From: Castanea sativa
Lineage: Eukaryota > Streptophyta > Magnoliopsida > Fagales > Fagaceae
NCBI RefSeq assembly: GCF_040712315.1
Contig: NC_134017.1
Location: forward strand, 79,179,987 to 79,243,986
Direction of reading: 5' to 3'
Length of the DNA: 64,000 nt
Shown here: positions 23,768-35,669 of the stretch, piece by piece
How the letters are laid out: every line of letters starts with the position of its first letter
How positions within the stretch are numbered: position 1 is the stretch's first letter
Notes under the pieces: model-generated
The model's database searches: none
Seen by the model: only the letters and a program-made list of their open reading frames with translations
Told to the model about the DNA's origin: nothing
Position numbers and translations under genes: made by a program

Positions 23768-26414
23768 TTTTATATGCATTGTTCTTATTTTTGTTTTTGA
23801 TCTTACTTTATTACTTTTGTTTTGTGTGAGTAAAAATTTAAAACCACATAAAAAGTGAAAAATTTAAAAAGTTTAATCGTAGATGTTTGAGCACATTTAA
23901 CATGTAAGTTAAGCCTAGTACCTTCGTACTAATGGCGTAGTGCATTTACGAGTTTAGCATGTTATGCATGCACATTTACATTTGTGGAGAAAAATATTGA
24001 AAATCTATGTGTGATTGTTGTAAATCGATCTTCAAGCTTGTAATGAATGATTTGTCAATAGTCTTGATGGTTATGATACATGCATAGACTTGTGCCTATA
24101 TATCTTCTCACACATTTTTATGTTTTTGCTTTATAGCTTAACAAATGTCAAATCTTAAAAAGAGATAATGAGCTGCAAAAGTCGTTAGACATACTTGTAT
24201 TTGACTAGGAAAAATGGAAAGCGACTTGTATTGAAATGTATGGTGCCCAAAAAGCCAAAGGCTTATTCTCAAAAATGAAATATCAAAAATTCCAGGTATC
24301 AATCTCAAAATGAGATATGTTGTTCATAAATGATCAAAAAGTTATAAGTTGAAAGAAGCTAAAAGTAAAGCTTCAAAATTATGTAATTATTTGCTTGTGG
24401 GAGGTCATATATGGTCATTTTTATAATTGAGATAGATCGTTGGACTTAATACTAGTTGTGTATGACTTGATTGAATTGATCATTGAAGTTTCACTCTAGA
24501 CTAAGGACTATTCCACATTTGATACACACACACACACAATACACAAGTCTAATGTTCAATGAATGTCTATCTCATTTGTGTGTTTGTACGTGTTCAAATG
24601 TGATGTGTGTGTGCTCAACTATGTGTGGATCAAACCAAAAAGTTTTTGATCGTTTTATTTGTTTTGGGAAGTGATTTGTATCACCCATGTTTTTTCAAAG
24701 TTTTTCAAGTAGTTTTTGTGTGAAAAAACATGTTTTCTAAGTATTTTCGTGACTTATTTCATATGTAAGCTCTGTCGCAAGTTAAATGGTCCAATTTTCA
24801 AGTTTTTCAACTTTGAACAGAAAGTTTCACGGCTGTTTCGCGAGTAGGGCTTCCTGTAAAAATTTCCAACTTCCTACGAAAATTTCAGATCAACTTTTCA
24901 AAGGGCATTTTGTGGGATATTTGTTTTAAACTTTTCTCATCTTCTCCCAAACCCCTATTTTAATACTTCAACATCAAAACCTAACTAATTTCTAGTGGTT
25001 TACATTCCATAAACATCTCTAAGGTAATTTTTAACTCTTTTCATTGATTTTAATCCTTAGATTATGTTTTTGGGGGCCGTATGTTCAAAGTTGGGATTTT
25101 CTCAAATGGGAGTTGGAAAACTAAATTTTTATCAGTCTTTTTTATTGGGTTTTGTTTTAAATGATGATTTTCTTTGGATTTTGGCCCCTTTGTGGCAAAA
25201 ATAACATCTATTTAGACAAGATTTTCATATGTTCATGCATTGTTTAACATACATATGTAGTGTGTGCACTCTAAGTGTTTGAAAAAAATGTCCAAATGGT
25301 ATTTTCTCGTTGTTTTGGACTCCGATGAGTACCAATTTTTGGAGATTACCATGATTATACATGTTTATCATGTTTTAATCATTGGTTGCGAGTTTTACAC
25401 ACTTTGCCCCGTGAGTGTCTTGCTCATGCATTAGTCATGCATCTCACATGCACACTAGATGCACATTGCTACACACACACTTACACTTGACATGTTTTGC
25501 ATTCATTCATGCTAGTTAAGTCTTTTTAGACCTTTTAGCACATATAACATATTCCTGTGTCTATGTCATGCCTTGGTCTATACCTTGTTCCAACATCCTT
25601 AGCATGTCATGTTTACTTTATACTTTGTAGCATTCTTTGTCTTTCTCTTTCGTTTGAGCTTCATTTTCTCATTCATTTTGCACCCCTCATGCATCATCTT
25701 TTACCATTGTTCATATCTTCTCTTCTTTCCCTCCTTCCTCTTGATTCATTTGTCTATTCGAGACAAAAAGGGGAAAAGTATACCGGAGAGTATACCGGTG
25801 TGTTTCGTCATTTCTATATGACTCATGTGCACATTCTTAGGAGGAGAAATTTTACCTCGTGCACATCCGTAGGAGGAGAAAGTCATTGGGAGATGCATAT
25901 ACCAATGGAAAGAAGACATCTTTTATGAGAAAACCTTGTTTCTTTTGCTTTACATTATGCTTGTTTTCTCATTGTTTTTTGGTGCTTTAAGTTACATTTA
26001 GTATCTATGCTTTATTGCTCTCATCGCATCGTATTTATGTGTTGCACATGCATACATCCTTAATGCCATTATGCTTTATTGATTGCATGTTTGGATGATC
26101 ATTTGCTTTGCTGTGTAGTCATTGTAGTCATTTTTATATGATTGTTTTGGTGTATGATCAAGTTGCTCACATATTTCACATGTTTATTTGATCGCAATTT
26201 ACTTGTTACATTATACTTGTCATTTTATTACTTGCTTTACCTTGAGGGTCTAATGTGTTTTGTGCAAGTGTTTTTAGTTACAGGTACATATGTTCCAAGT
26301 TCATCACAACTTCTAGATTTAGGTGCGAGTGAGTTTTGTTATTATTCTCAAACTCACGTTTAAGTTTAGAGTCTGTTATAGGTTTTTTGTCACGGAATAG
26401 CCAAAAGGGGAGAT
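23768..26414 (+). other. 3' internal region of the LTR element, no gene
   Basis: AT-rich. It contains a TG/CA-rich part (24520-24620, 25440-25500) and ends at the purine tract before the second LTR. No pol domain or other protein is seen. Confidence 0.55.
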
Positions 26415-27490
26415 TGTAAAGTTGTGATTTAAAAATCTGTTTATGTTGGCTTTATTCCATGACAAAAAATTTTGTAATTTTTTGAATTTATTTCCTTGTA
26501 TTTTTGTGGGATTTTAATGTATTGGGTTTAGTATTAAGTTGGTGAAGACTCAAGCTTAATGAAAGATCAAGTGGATTTTGCAAGAAGCTCATGAAAAGCT
26601 AACCCGCGAAGTAGCCACGTGAGAAGCACATGACTAGAAGTTGAAATGTCATGTTAGGCTGTTAGTTTCGTGAGTGTCTCGCAGGTAAGGCCTTCCCGCG
26701 AGGTACTCGCGAAACATTCTGCCTGAAGGATTTTTAAGTGTGAATTTCTTACCTTTCACCTATACTATATATACCCTCATTACCCACATAAATTATAAGT
26801 AGGTTATTCAGAGAGAAAAATCTTAAATAGGTTTTCTACAACACACACACCCATCTTTTAGAGAGAAAGCTACTCATCTTTAGTGAGAAATCATTCTAGC
26901 TTCTTCTCCTTCCCTCTCCCATTGTCATACCTTGAGAGGAGATTCGTACCCAAACACAACTTACACATTTTCAGAGTATAGAGAGTGTTTGGAGCTTGGA
27001 AAGCTTTGGAGATTTGCCAAAAAAAGCCTGTGAGACTTGGTGGATGCAATCGGGCAAATTGCGAGATTCGGAGAGCTAGAGAAGACAAGGCTTCGTTAAG
27101 TCAGTTGGTAGCAAGAGCTTGGAGGGCTCAAATACATGGGATAGACTAGGCTTGGAGGGTCTTTTGTTATTCGTGTACTCCAACTTTATTCTCTAGTAGA
27201 TCGATTTACCACTTGGAGGGCGGCGGAGAGATTTTTCGGCAAGTTCTTCTGTTTCCTCTTCGTTAACACGTCTTGGTGTTATTTTGTGGTTGCATCTCTC
27301 TTCCCTTACTCTTATACTTTACTTTTATTGTTTGTTATTCATGTTTATGCACTAGAGTAGTTATCGGTTTATTGTGTTTTATTTACTCTTGTTTCGCACT
27401 TAGATAAGTTAGAGTAAAAGCAATGTAGCCGTAATTTTTAATTGGGGGTCTAAACAAGCTCTTGTGTATCCACATAAATTCGAGCTTTCA
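26415..27490 (+). repeat. Second LTR of the tandem element
   Basis: 1076 bp, TGTAAAG to CTTTCA. It is followed by a second leader (TGGTATCAAAGCGGG, then ATGGATAGTGATTTG at 27566) that is cut at 27612, where OSC-derived DNA of block B begins. Confidence 0.82.
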
Positions 27491-27802
27491 ATTGGTATCA
27501 AAGCGGGTACACTTGTTGTGATTTAAATACCTAAGTGTGATTCTTGACCCCTTGTGCTTGTTGCCATGGATAGTGATTTGTATGCCTCTTTGGTTGTTTA
27601 TGATTGTAGCAACCACGGCTTCTAGACCTAAATTTTATTATATAGTTTATAAATATTATAATCTTTTTTTTTAGTATAACTTTTTTTATAATCTATTGTA
27701 ATGTTTGATTTTTAATAATAATTTGAGCTTCTACAATATAAATCTGTTACATATGTAATTTGGACCTATAAAATATGAACCATGTGACAAATTTTGTTCT
27801 AG

Positions 27803-28811
27803 CAGTGGCGGCTCCAGGATTGTTCCTCAGGGTGTTTCTTGGTGGACTTGCTCTATTACAATTTTTTTTTCTTCAGATTCTCTATTACAATTTTTTATTT
27901 TTTAGATTTTAGTTCAAATTTTTTTTTAGCTTTTTCTTTTTACTTGTTTCAGTTTGTTTAGTGGAACGAAATATTTTGGTACTGATCTATTTCGACGTAC
28001 CGTTTCAGGGTGTTTCGGGGTTTCTAAAAAATAAATAAAAAAATATATTTATATTTTCTTATACAACATAAAATTATTGATCCAAATAAGTAAAACTCAA
28101 ATAAACAAATCATTAGTTTTTCTTTTTTGACACTCAAATCATTTAGTTATTACATAACAATTATTGTTTTAGAATATTAAAACATAAATATGTAATTGAA
28201 TAATGAAAAACAACAACAAAAAATAGTACAATAAGAGTGTATATATGTATATCATATTGGGAAGAGGCAAGACTCAATAAATAAATTTGAAATCAAAATC
28301 TTTTGTTAGCTTTTTGAGTTTTGTCATTTCCAAAGTTTTGTCATGTGGGTGGGGTCAGCAAGCTAAAAGTCTAAAAAACAAACTAAAGAAAAAACTTGAC
28401 AAAGCAAAAATTAGAGTAAAAAAAGAAAGAAGAGGTAGACTTGCAGAACGTCTGAGACGAAGCAATGAAGAAGAAGAAGAAGAAGGGGCGACCTTTGCGA
28501 TAGTTGGATTTGTTTTTAGACGTTCGACACAAGTAATGACATGCTGTGCTGACGAGTTTGTCAGTTTAAGAGTTTTTCTTTTTTTCTTCTAAAAACTGGT
28601 ATCAGCCAAAATGTAACAAATAATCTATCAAAATTTAATTTTATTGGCATAAATTTTTTTTGAGAGTGTTCCTAATTTTTTTGAGGGTGTTCCTAATTTT
28701 TTTTTTATAGGTAGATAAATAATTTTTTTTATTATATATATATTAAAAAAAAAATAATTCAGGTCAGGGTGGTCCTGGGACCACCCTTACCTATATGTGG
28801 CGCCGCCACTG
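27803..28811. mobile_element. hAT-like non-autonomous transposon (1009 bp)
   Basis: TIRs are CAGTGGCGGCTCCA and, inverted, CAGTGGCGGCGCCA. The target duplication is TGTTCTAG (27795-27802) / TGTTCTGG (28812-28819). The empty site is seen in copy C near 52178 (TTTTGTTCTATCACTC). The internal part is AT-rich; a 101-residue open frame at 28287-28592 looks like chance. Confidence 0.85.
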
Positions 28812-29639
28812 TGTTCTGGCACTCACAATTAACCACTAAAGGTTATATTCCTAAACCTATTGATTTCTTAATTTTAGCCTATACCCCATATATTGTCATT
28901 TCATTATCATATGCTCTCATTGTGCAATAAATATATTATTGTTGGCACTGTCATGTGATGCTTCCAGAAAAATTTTATCTTTAAAATAAATAAAAAGAGT
29001 TTTTCAAGAGTTTGTTAGAAAATGTAAATTTTTAGAAAATATAGGAGTTGTCACTTATTGTATTTTGTTAAAGGGAAGAAAATTAAAAACAAGAAATAAA
29101 AACCATTTCACTTAATTGTCTAGATGAGTAAGGACATATTTCTAGGTTCACCAAGGATGATGAGTTCGGTAAACAAGTTTATATTGTGGAAAAGTGCGAG
29201 GCACCTATGCGCGTCCAAAATACTTTTTGGCCTCTACTAAATGAGTAAGGCTAATTTTGTATTTAATCAATTATTTAATGGATACTTTTATTATCCTAAA
29301 TTTATTTCAACAATGCAAACAAGTGCAAGGTGATAATAAAAAAAAAACATGATCTATTAATTAATATCTAAAAGCTGAAGTATATCATTTATTATTGTTA
29401 CGTTCAGTTCATTTTGAATATGCTTGAAAAAAAATTGGGTGTCATGTTATACATGGATTTTTACCTTGTAAAAATAGATCTCTTTTGTATTCATTCATAT
29501 CATTTTTTGCATTTTTAATCTTTTGTATAGTGGAGAAATGTTATTTAATGCAAAATTTTTTGCATCACGCAAGTTAACGACTAGTAATAATAATAATTGC
29601 AGGTGATAATTTTATTGTGCAAAACTTTTTTTTTTGGGT

Positions 29640-29966
29640 GGTAAAATACTATTTTGATTCATAAACTTTATCAAAACTTCATTTTTCTTCCTTAACTTTT
29701 AAAAGTTCAATTTTCCCCTAAATTATTGAAAAGTTTATTTTTCATCCCTAAACAATTGACAATATTTTACTTTCAATCCTTCAACTTAATTTTATTTTTT
29801 TCATCCCTAAACTATTGAAAAAAGTTCTTTTCTCATTCATATTTTTGTCTCTAAACTATTAAAAAAACTCTTTACAAAATTTTAAAAATGAAAAAAATGA
29901 CTTTTTAAAATTTAGGGACAAAAATAAATTTTTGGTAAATTTTACCAAAATAGTATTTTTACCAAT
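29640..29966. mobile_element. MITE shared by OSC copies B and C
   Basis: Inverted ends GGTAAAATACTATTTTG and, inverted, GGTAAAAATACTATTTTGG. The same element lies at about 53905-54230 in copy C, so it was in intron 1 before the duplication. Confidence 0.6.
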
Positions 29967-30140
29967 TTTTTTAGGGATTACGTAAAGCATGTTAAATAGA
30001 AATTTTATTTTAGGGATCCAAGGAAAAATAGCACTTTTTTTTTTTGGAGGGAAAATAGCACATTTATTTTATCTTGACTTTATGTTAAAAAATTATTATA
30101 AAAGAAAATGGACTTCATTCAACAAACTCATTATAAATCC

Positions 30141-30160
30141 CTACTTACTTTTTTCTCAAC

Positions 30161-30199
<39 letters not shown>
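30141..30199 (+). mobile_element. Tiny poly(A)-tailed retroinsertion
   Basis: 21 non-A bases (30141-30161, CTACTTACTTTTTTCTCAAC then C) are followed by about 38 A. Both sides carry AAACTCATTATAAATCC (30124-30140 and 30197-30213), a 15-17 bp target duplication. Copy C has a single ACTCATTATAAATCC at about 54371 and no insertion. These are the marks of target-primed reverse transcription by LINE machinery. Confidence 0.8.
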
Positions 30200-30202
<3 letters not shown>

Positions 30203-31013
30203 ATTATAAATCCAGCCCACCAAAGAATGAGTTAAAAACTTGTTCTATCTAAACTAGCCCATCTTAGGAATTTTTTTTAGAAGTTGGTCCAAATTCTTCT
30301 TCTTTAGTTCAACCCGTTACAAATAGCCTAAAGCATTTCTTCTATAATAAAAATTAAATTTTTTTTTAAAAAAAGCCTAAAGCCTTGTCAATACTTGAGT
30401 GGATCCACGTTGGGTGCAATGGTTACGAATGACTGATATGAAAAATTTACTATTTAAATAAAAGTGAGAAGTTTGGGTAAGAAATAAGATAGGAATTTCG
30501 GATCATTTTGAAATTGATAAATCGGACAAAATATAAAAACTTCAACCACAAATGCTAAATAACAAATTTTGCGATTTATAATTCATTTAAGATAGAAATT
30601 GCCATTAGACTTTTAGTTTAACTAGTATCTCTTAGTATTTCCAATGATGATATTCATGATTCAAATCTCCACTACTTTGAACTATCAAATTATCCAAAAC
30701 AAAGAAGAAGAGAGATTAAAACATAAATAAAAGTAAAGTTTAAAAAAAAATATAAGACGAAAAATGAGAAAAAATATTGGAGAGTCTAGGCCAGTCATTT
30801 AATTTGTTCATCGTTAGGGGATGTAGACGCGAGAAGGTATGTATCATCATTCATTGAGAATAAAATAGGGTGTTTGCAATTATATATTATTAAAATATCA
30901 AATTCAAATGGTCAATAGGATTTAGTATTTTTTTTGCGGTTAGGATTCGGTCAAAAATTTTATAGATTCAACTTTTTCTTTGCTTTATTTTTTTTAAAAA
31001 TGATTAATATCAA

Positions 31014-32092
31014 TGTTGTAAGGTTGAATTTAATCAACCATGTGTCAGCTTTATTTTGTGCCAAATTTACTTATAATTCAGCATGTAGAAACCCTATATT
31101 TAGGTGGGAATTATGTAAGGGTAGTGTGTGAGGGTATTTGAAGAAAACTCAAGATGTGTGCAATTCAAAAGAGTCTCGCGACTAGATCTCGCAATTGACT
31201 CGCGACTGGCAAGTCGCCACACATGTGAAGCATGCAGGGAGCTGAAGGGTCACGACAACTGGAGCACTACAAGACAAGACTTCCAATCTGGCCAGGCAGT
31301 TAGTTCGCGACTCGTTTCAGTCGTGAGGCCAAGTTGCCAGAATGCCCTGTTTGGATGAAAACTAATTTTTCACATTCCTCACATACCCTACTATAAATAC
31401 CCTCATTCTCACGAAATGTAAGCATGACTATTCAGAAAGAAAAACCCTAGATAGGTTTCCTATAATACACTCACCCTATTAGAGAGAGTGCTACTCATTC
31501 TTAGAGAGAAATATTTGTAATCTCTTCTCATTCCCTCTCCCATTGTTATACCCATTGAGAGAAGATTTGTATCCAAATACTACCCACACCCATTTAGAGT
31601 GTTGTGTGTTTTTGGAGTTTTGGGAAGTATTGAAGATGCCAAGGATTGTGGATGCAATGGGCGATTGCGGGATCCGATAAGTTAGAGAAGACAAGATTCG
31701 GCGTAACCTTATTGGAGTAAGAAGCTTGGAGGGCTTAGGTGTACTAGGTAGATTAGGCTTAGAGGGTCTTCTGTTATTCATGTATCATAACTTCATTCTC
31801 TAGTGGATTACTGACTGCTTGGAGGGCGGTGGAGAGGTTTTTCACTGAGTTCTTCGATTTCCTCTTCAATAATACATCAACATGTTATTTTGTGTTTACA
31901 TCTCTCTTCCATTTTTATTTACCTTTTAATTACTGCTGTGTTTGTGATTAAATATGGTTTAGAGTGTGTTACCAATTTGGTCATAGCTTATATTTCATTT
32001 TCCGTACATATAGTGTTTGATTATAAGCTTGTGTTGGTAACTTTGATTTGGGGCTCTAAACGTTCATAGTTGTTTTACACACTATTTGAACT
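31014..32092 (+). mobile_element. Solo LTR related to the 18333-27612 element
   Basis: 1079 bp, flanked by ATCAA (31009-31013 and 32093-32097). The 3' border could be a few bases further right. Shared blocks with the tandem element's LTR: TATAAATACCCTCATT, TTCAGA..AAAAACCCTAGATAGG, GAAGCTTGGAGGGCT, GAGTTCTTCGATTTCCTC. The empty site is in copy C near 55630 (CCAATGTCTAGACC). Confidence 0.82.
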
Positions 32093-34096
32093 ATCAAATG
32101 TCTAGACCATATAGGAAGTTAAATTTGATGTTGGAACCAATGCACACCACTCCCCAATGCCTTAGTTTTGTGCATGCGGCATCAAATTAAAAGGTGGCAT
32201 ATAGTAGTAAAATTTGTGTCTACAAATTATATTATAGTAGTAAAATTTGTTTCTACAAATTATATTATTGTAATGGAGAGGCTGGATCTATAAATACGAT
32301 TTTGGCTGGTTGATATAGGAAATGAAATGCTATAGTATTAGTAGGTGATGATATTGGTCTCACTTGTGGGTACATTGTTATCTATAAAGATAATGTTTTT
32401 AAAAGAAGAAGAATAAGAAGATTGACATGGAGATAGTGTTCTTTCTTGCACTATGAAGAAAACAGGTTTAAAACTAGCTTGTGACACTAGGTGATTGAAA
32501 CAAGAATTTTTTATCAAAGAGGGAAGAGGAGAAAGACAAAGTAACAAACTATGGAAATATATTATGCTTGAATTTTACTACCAGCGTTCTCAATCATTTA
32601 TATAATTCTTTTATGGCAGGAAATCACTGGAGCCTTCATGCAGAACTGCATGTTACACTATGCAACATACAGAAATATATATCCATTGTGGGCTCTCTCA
32701 CTGAATACTGCAAGCGTGTCCTATTGCCATCTAGAATCACTTAAGTGAAGTAGTGAATTTTGTAGTTCAAGTAATATATGAATGACACAGAAATAAAAAC
32801 CAGTTTTTAATTCTCTTACTATTTTGGGATGTAGAAGTTCATAACATTATTCGGTAGATTTGGATTCCTATAATCACTCATGTGGTACTACTTGATGGAA
32901 TATCTATATATGTAATAATAATATAGACAAAACCTTTTCCACAATGTCTTTCTTAACTTATTAACATGACTAGTTATTTTTGATTTTTCACATTGGTACA
33001 CAATTGACACTACGTTACATAACATTTGAACTTGATCAGGTCACTTAAGTCACATTTAAAATGTGAGTTTCAATTATCTCAGCGTTAAAGTCCTTGATGA
33101 TAATTCTTTATTATTATGAATGGACGCTATAAGTTGTGAAACTCTAAAAAAGAAAAATGTCACATTTAAAATAAGTCAATAAATTAATTTTGGGTCAAAA
33201 TTCAATACGTAAATTTTTTTTTTTTTTTGAAGAAAACATTCATTAAACTACAAAATTATATTACAATCTTAGAGAAAACGGGGGTTACAAAATTCAAAAG
33301 ACATTGACCTCAAGTCTTTTCCAATAGTTTGAAAAGAAAAATTAGGACGTTGATAAAGATACAAAATTTATACTAACCCATAAATTTATTATTTTTATTA
33401 GTTTTTTATCCCAAAATTCTCTATTACCAAAAAGTAAATTAATAATGCCCCCAATGATATTATTTGTCATGTACACAGATAAAGACCATTATTTTACTTT
33501 GTTTCTAACTAAATGTTTTAAATTAGAAACAACACACTGAACCTGCCATTCATGTGTAGAGAGGATTGTCCACAAACCAGAGAACGAATAACTAAACAAA
33601 CAACTTATTTATGTCATTTTGTTTTCTTATATTTTGGACTGCTGAGGTTGATTTAGTTATTCAAAAGTAAGGCTTCTTATTAGTTTGAATCTAATTATTC
33701 TAAAAAAATAACTTATGTTTGTAATTTAAAAAGAAAAAAACTTATAAATACTTAACTATTTTATTGTCATATAAACTATCAATGTTGTGGGACGTTTGTA
33801 CCTCAAGATTTGTTATAGGAAACTTGGCTCTTTATAAATACTAAACTCTTTAATTTCCCTTCCCTCTCCTCTACTTTCCCCCCTCTTACCCTCTACTCTC
33901 CTCTTCCTCCAAACTTCCAAACACATACACTAGTTTAAAAAGGAAAAAAACTCTTCCACTCCCTCTCCTAACCGAAGCCTCCTTCATGTGTAGTCATTTT
34001 TTTTTCCCTTATTCTCATAAAAAATTTTCTTGTTCTCAGCAAATTTCCTTGATTACTTCATTGTTTCATCTCATCCAAACTTATTGAATTTTTCCA

Positions 34097-34406
34097 TGTC
34101 TCTTCATCACCAAAGACCCATCAACTTCCATTTTTAGAGGATGTGGACCATATCAGGGACTTTGATTCTGGATCTTCTTATGCCACCTTGTTTCCACATA
34201 TGGTTCAGGCTGTTCACCAAGTAATTGGGAGGTAAAGACTTATTTTCCTTCTCCTTAACTTCCTCATAATGTGCTCATGATTTGATTTAAATGCTGACTT
34301 CTCTTGTTGTAGCTTTGGGGTTACGAGTACTTCGAATTTCATGCCCAAAGTTGAAGGGCCCAATTGTAGGAACTTTTCCAGGATTTTCTCATTTTACATC
34401 CTCTAA
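34097..34406 (+). pseudogene. Two-exon fragment of an unrecognised protein (copy B)
   Basis: Duplicate of 5993-6323. The first exon ends at 34231 (donor AG|GTAAAG), the second runs 34313-34406 (TAA 34404-34406). The reading frame, donor and acceptor are kept. Changes are few (DYGS to DSGS, MTTSTF to TSTSNF) and the C-terminus is shorter because of an earlier stop. Function unknown. Confidence 0.35.
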
Positions 34407-34908
34407 CTCATGCTCTATTTGACTAAGACTTTCGCCTTCTAGTATCATCACAGGGGACCAAGAGTTTCAGTTTATTAACCAGTATAAAATGGGACGTTTA
34501 CAATAAACCTCTTTTAATTATGACGGTAAAATTAAAAAATTTTGAGTTAATTAGTTTAATAGATCATGTCAAGATATTATTTATTGAAAAAATATTATTG
34601 AATCACTTTTACGAAATAGCTATTGTTTCTAAGATGGTCTTGCACCCTTGTGAGGGACAGACTTGTATGGAAGGCATTACAAATCAGCAAAAAATATCAG
34701 GTGGGGGTGGTCTGCAAGTAAATTAAGGTAGCATTTTGTCATTTCTAAAAAAAATCCTGTACATATAAAAAAAATTAAAAAAAAAGAAAAAGAAAAGAAA
34801 GATAATCCCTCACTATTAGGCTATTAGCTATGGCATTCAAGTATCTCTTATGCCTTTATTTATCTGCATACGCTCAGTAAGATGGTGGAATTAGGGTGCC
34901 GGTAACAT

Positions 34909-35151
34909 TTAAGCATTGTGAGGAAGAAGGCGGACGGGAAGCTCTTTGGCCGGTATGGGCATTGGATTCACAATGATCTTCTCATCAGGAAGCAACTTCT
35001 CCCAGTTGAACCTCTTCACAACATTATGCATGAAAACTAGAATTTCCAAGTGTGCATACTCTTTTCCAGGACACATCCTAGGTCCTCCTCCAAATGGTAC
35101 ATAGCTGTAAGGTAATGGTTAATTCCCTTCAAAGTGTTGAATTTGCACTCC
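34909..35151 (-). pseudogene. CYP716-like last exon, truncated copy
   Basis: The minus strand reads [20 protein letters not shown] and [18 protein letters not shown] to stop TAA at 34909. Compared with 7073-6774 an internal segment ([16 protein letters not shown]) is deleted, GGA to TAA creates a stop (35119-35121), and the acceptor side is lost at about 35151. No upstream P450 exon follows. Relic of the duplicated OSC-P450 pair. Confidence 0.88.
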
Positions 35152-35669
35152 AAAGTTGATGGATCCAATACATCTTTGTTTTTTTTTTTTTTTTTTGAAA
35201 CGTAATGTTACATCATTTAAACAATAAAACTATTAACTTTGTCTTTTCATACTGAAAAATATAGTTTTATTTATATATTTATATCCATTGCAATTCAACA
35301 ATAGAATTTGAGGAATGGTGGATGATAGAAAGTTTTCCAAAAAGATTTTGAAGCAATAATTATTGTAGAGACTTTTTTTTTTCTTTCAAATATCCCTTAC
35401 TGCTATGAATAAAAAAGAATTATTTTTACTATTATATATCTAAATTAGGGGTAAAAATTATATATATATATATATATATAAATGTTTTTATTGATCAATA
35501 AAACAAAAAATTACTGTCTTTTGAAAGATAATTACATTCAAAATTTAAATATAATGGGAGAATCTAATATATTGAATCCAATAAATTTTAACTAAGATTA
35601 TTAATTTTTTTATTGAAAGTTGGCAAATATAATTATTTGTTTTGACATTATTTTATGGATAATGAATAA

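Larger units (their letters stand above)
18333..27612 (+). mobile_element. Tandem LTR retrotransposon (LTR-internal-LTR-truncated internal)
   Basis: The left LTR 18333-19415 and the second LTR 26415-27490 are clearly alike (for example CGCGAAGTAGCCAC, GAGGTACTCGCGAAACATTC, AAGCTTGGAGGGCTC). The left LTR is followed by a tRNA-Met primer site at 19418. A purine tract (AAAAGGGGAGAT) precedes the second LTR. After the second LTR the primer site and leader appear again and stop abruptly at 27612, so two elements once shared this LTR. The internal part encodes only a gag-like zinc-knuckle protein; no protease, integrase or RT is seen. That makes it a non-autonomous, probably copia-derived element. 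Half the internal length is a nested hAT-like insertion. Confidence 0.82.
27620..32744 (+). pseudogene. OSC copy B: intron-1 remnant fused to last exon
   Basis: 27636-32391 matches the 3' part of intron 1 of copy C (about 52048-55890), apart from later insertions. At 32387-32391 it switches, through a shared AAGAT, to the part of intron 16 just before the last exon, so exons 2-16 are deleted. The last exon is 32620-32744 (TAA 32742-32744) and reads [21 protein letters not shown]. It then has two extra bases at GGGCTCTCTCACTG relative to copies A and C, a frameshift. Exon 1 is absent upstream, where the LTR element begins. No protein can be made. Confidence 0.88.
32745..35650. repeat. Segmental duplicate of 2844-9240 (3' flank of OSC and CYP716 end)
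   Basis: The order OSC last exon, intergenic DNA, unknown exons, CYP716 last exon is the same as in block A. It lacks the Harbinger-like element, the 318-bp MITE and the LINE, and so is more compact. Match to A ends at about 35650, where a Gypsy LTR begins. Confidence 0.85.
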
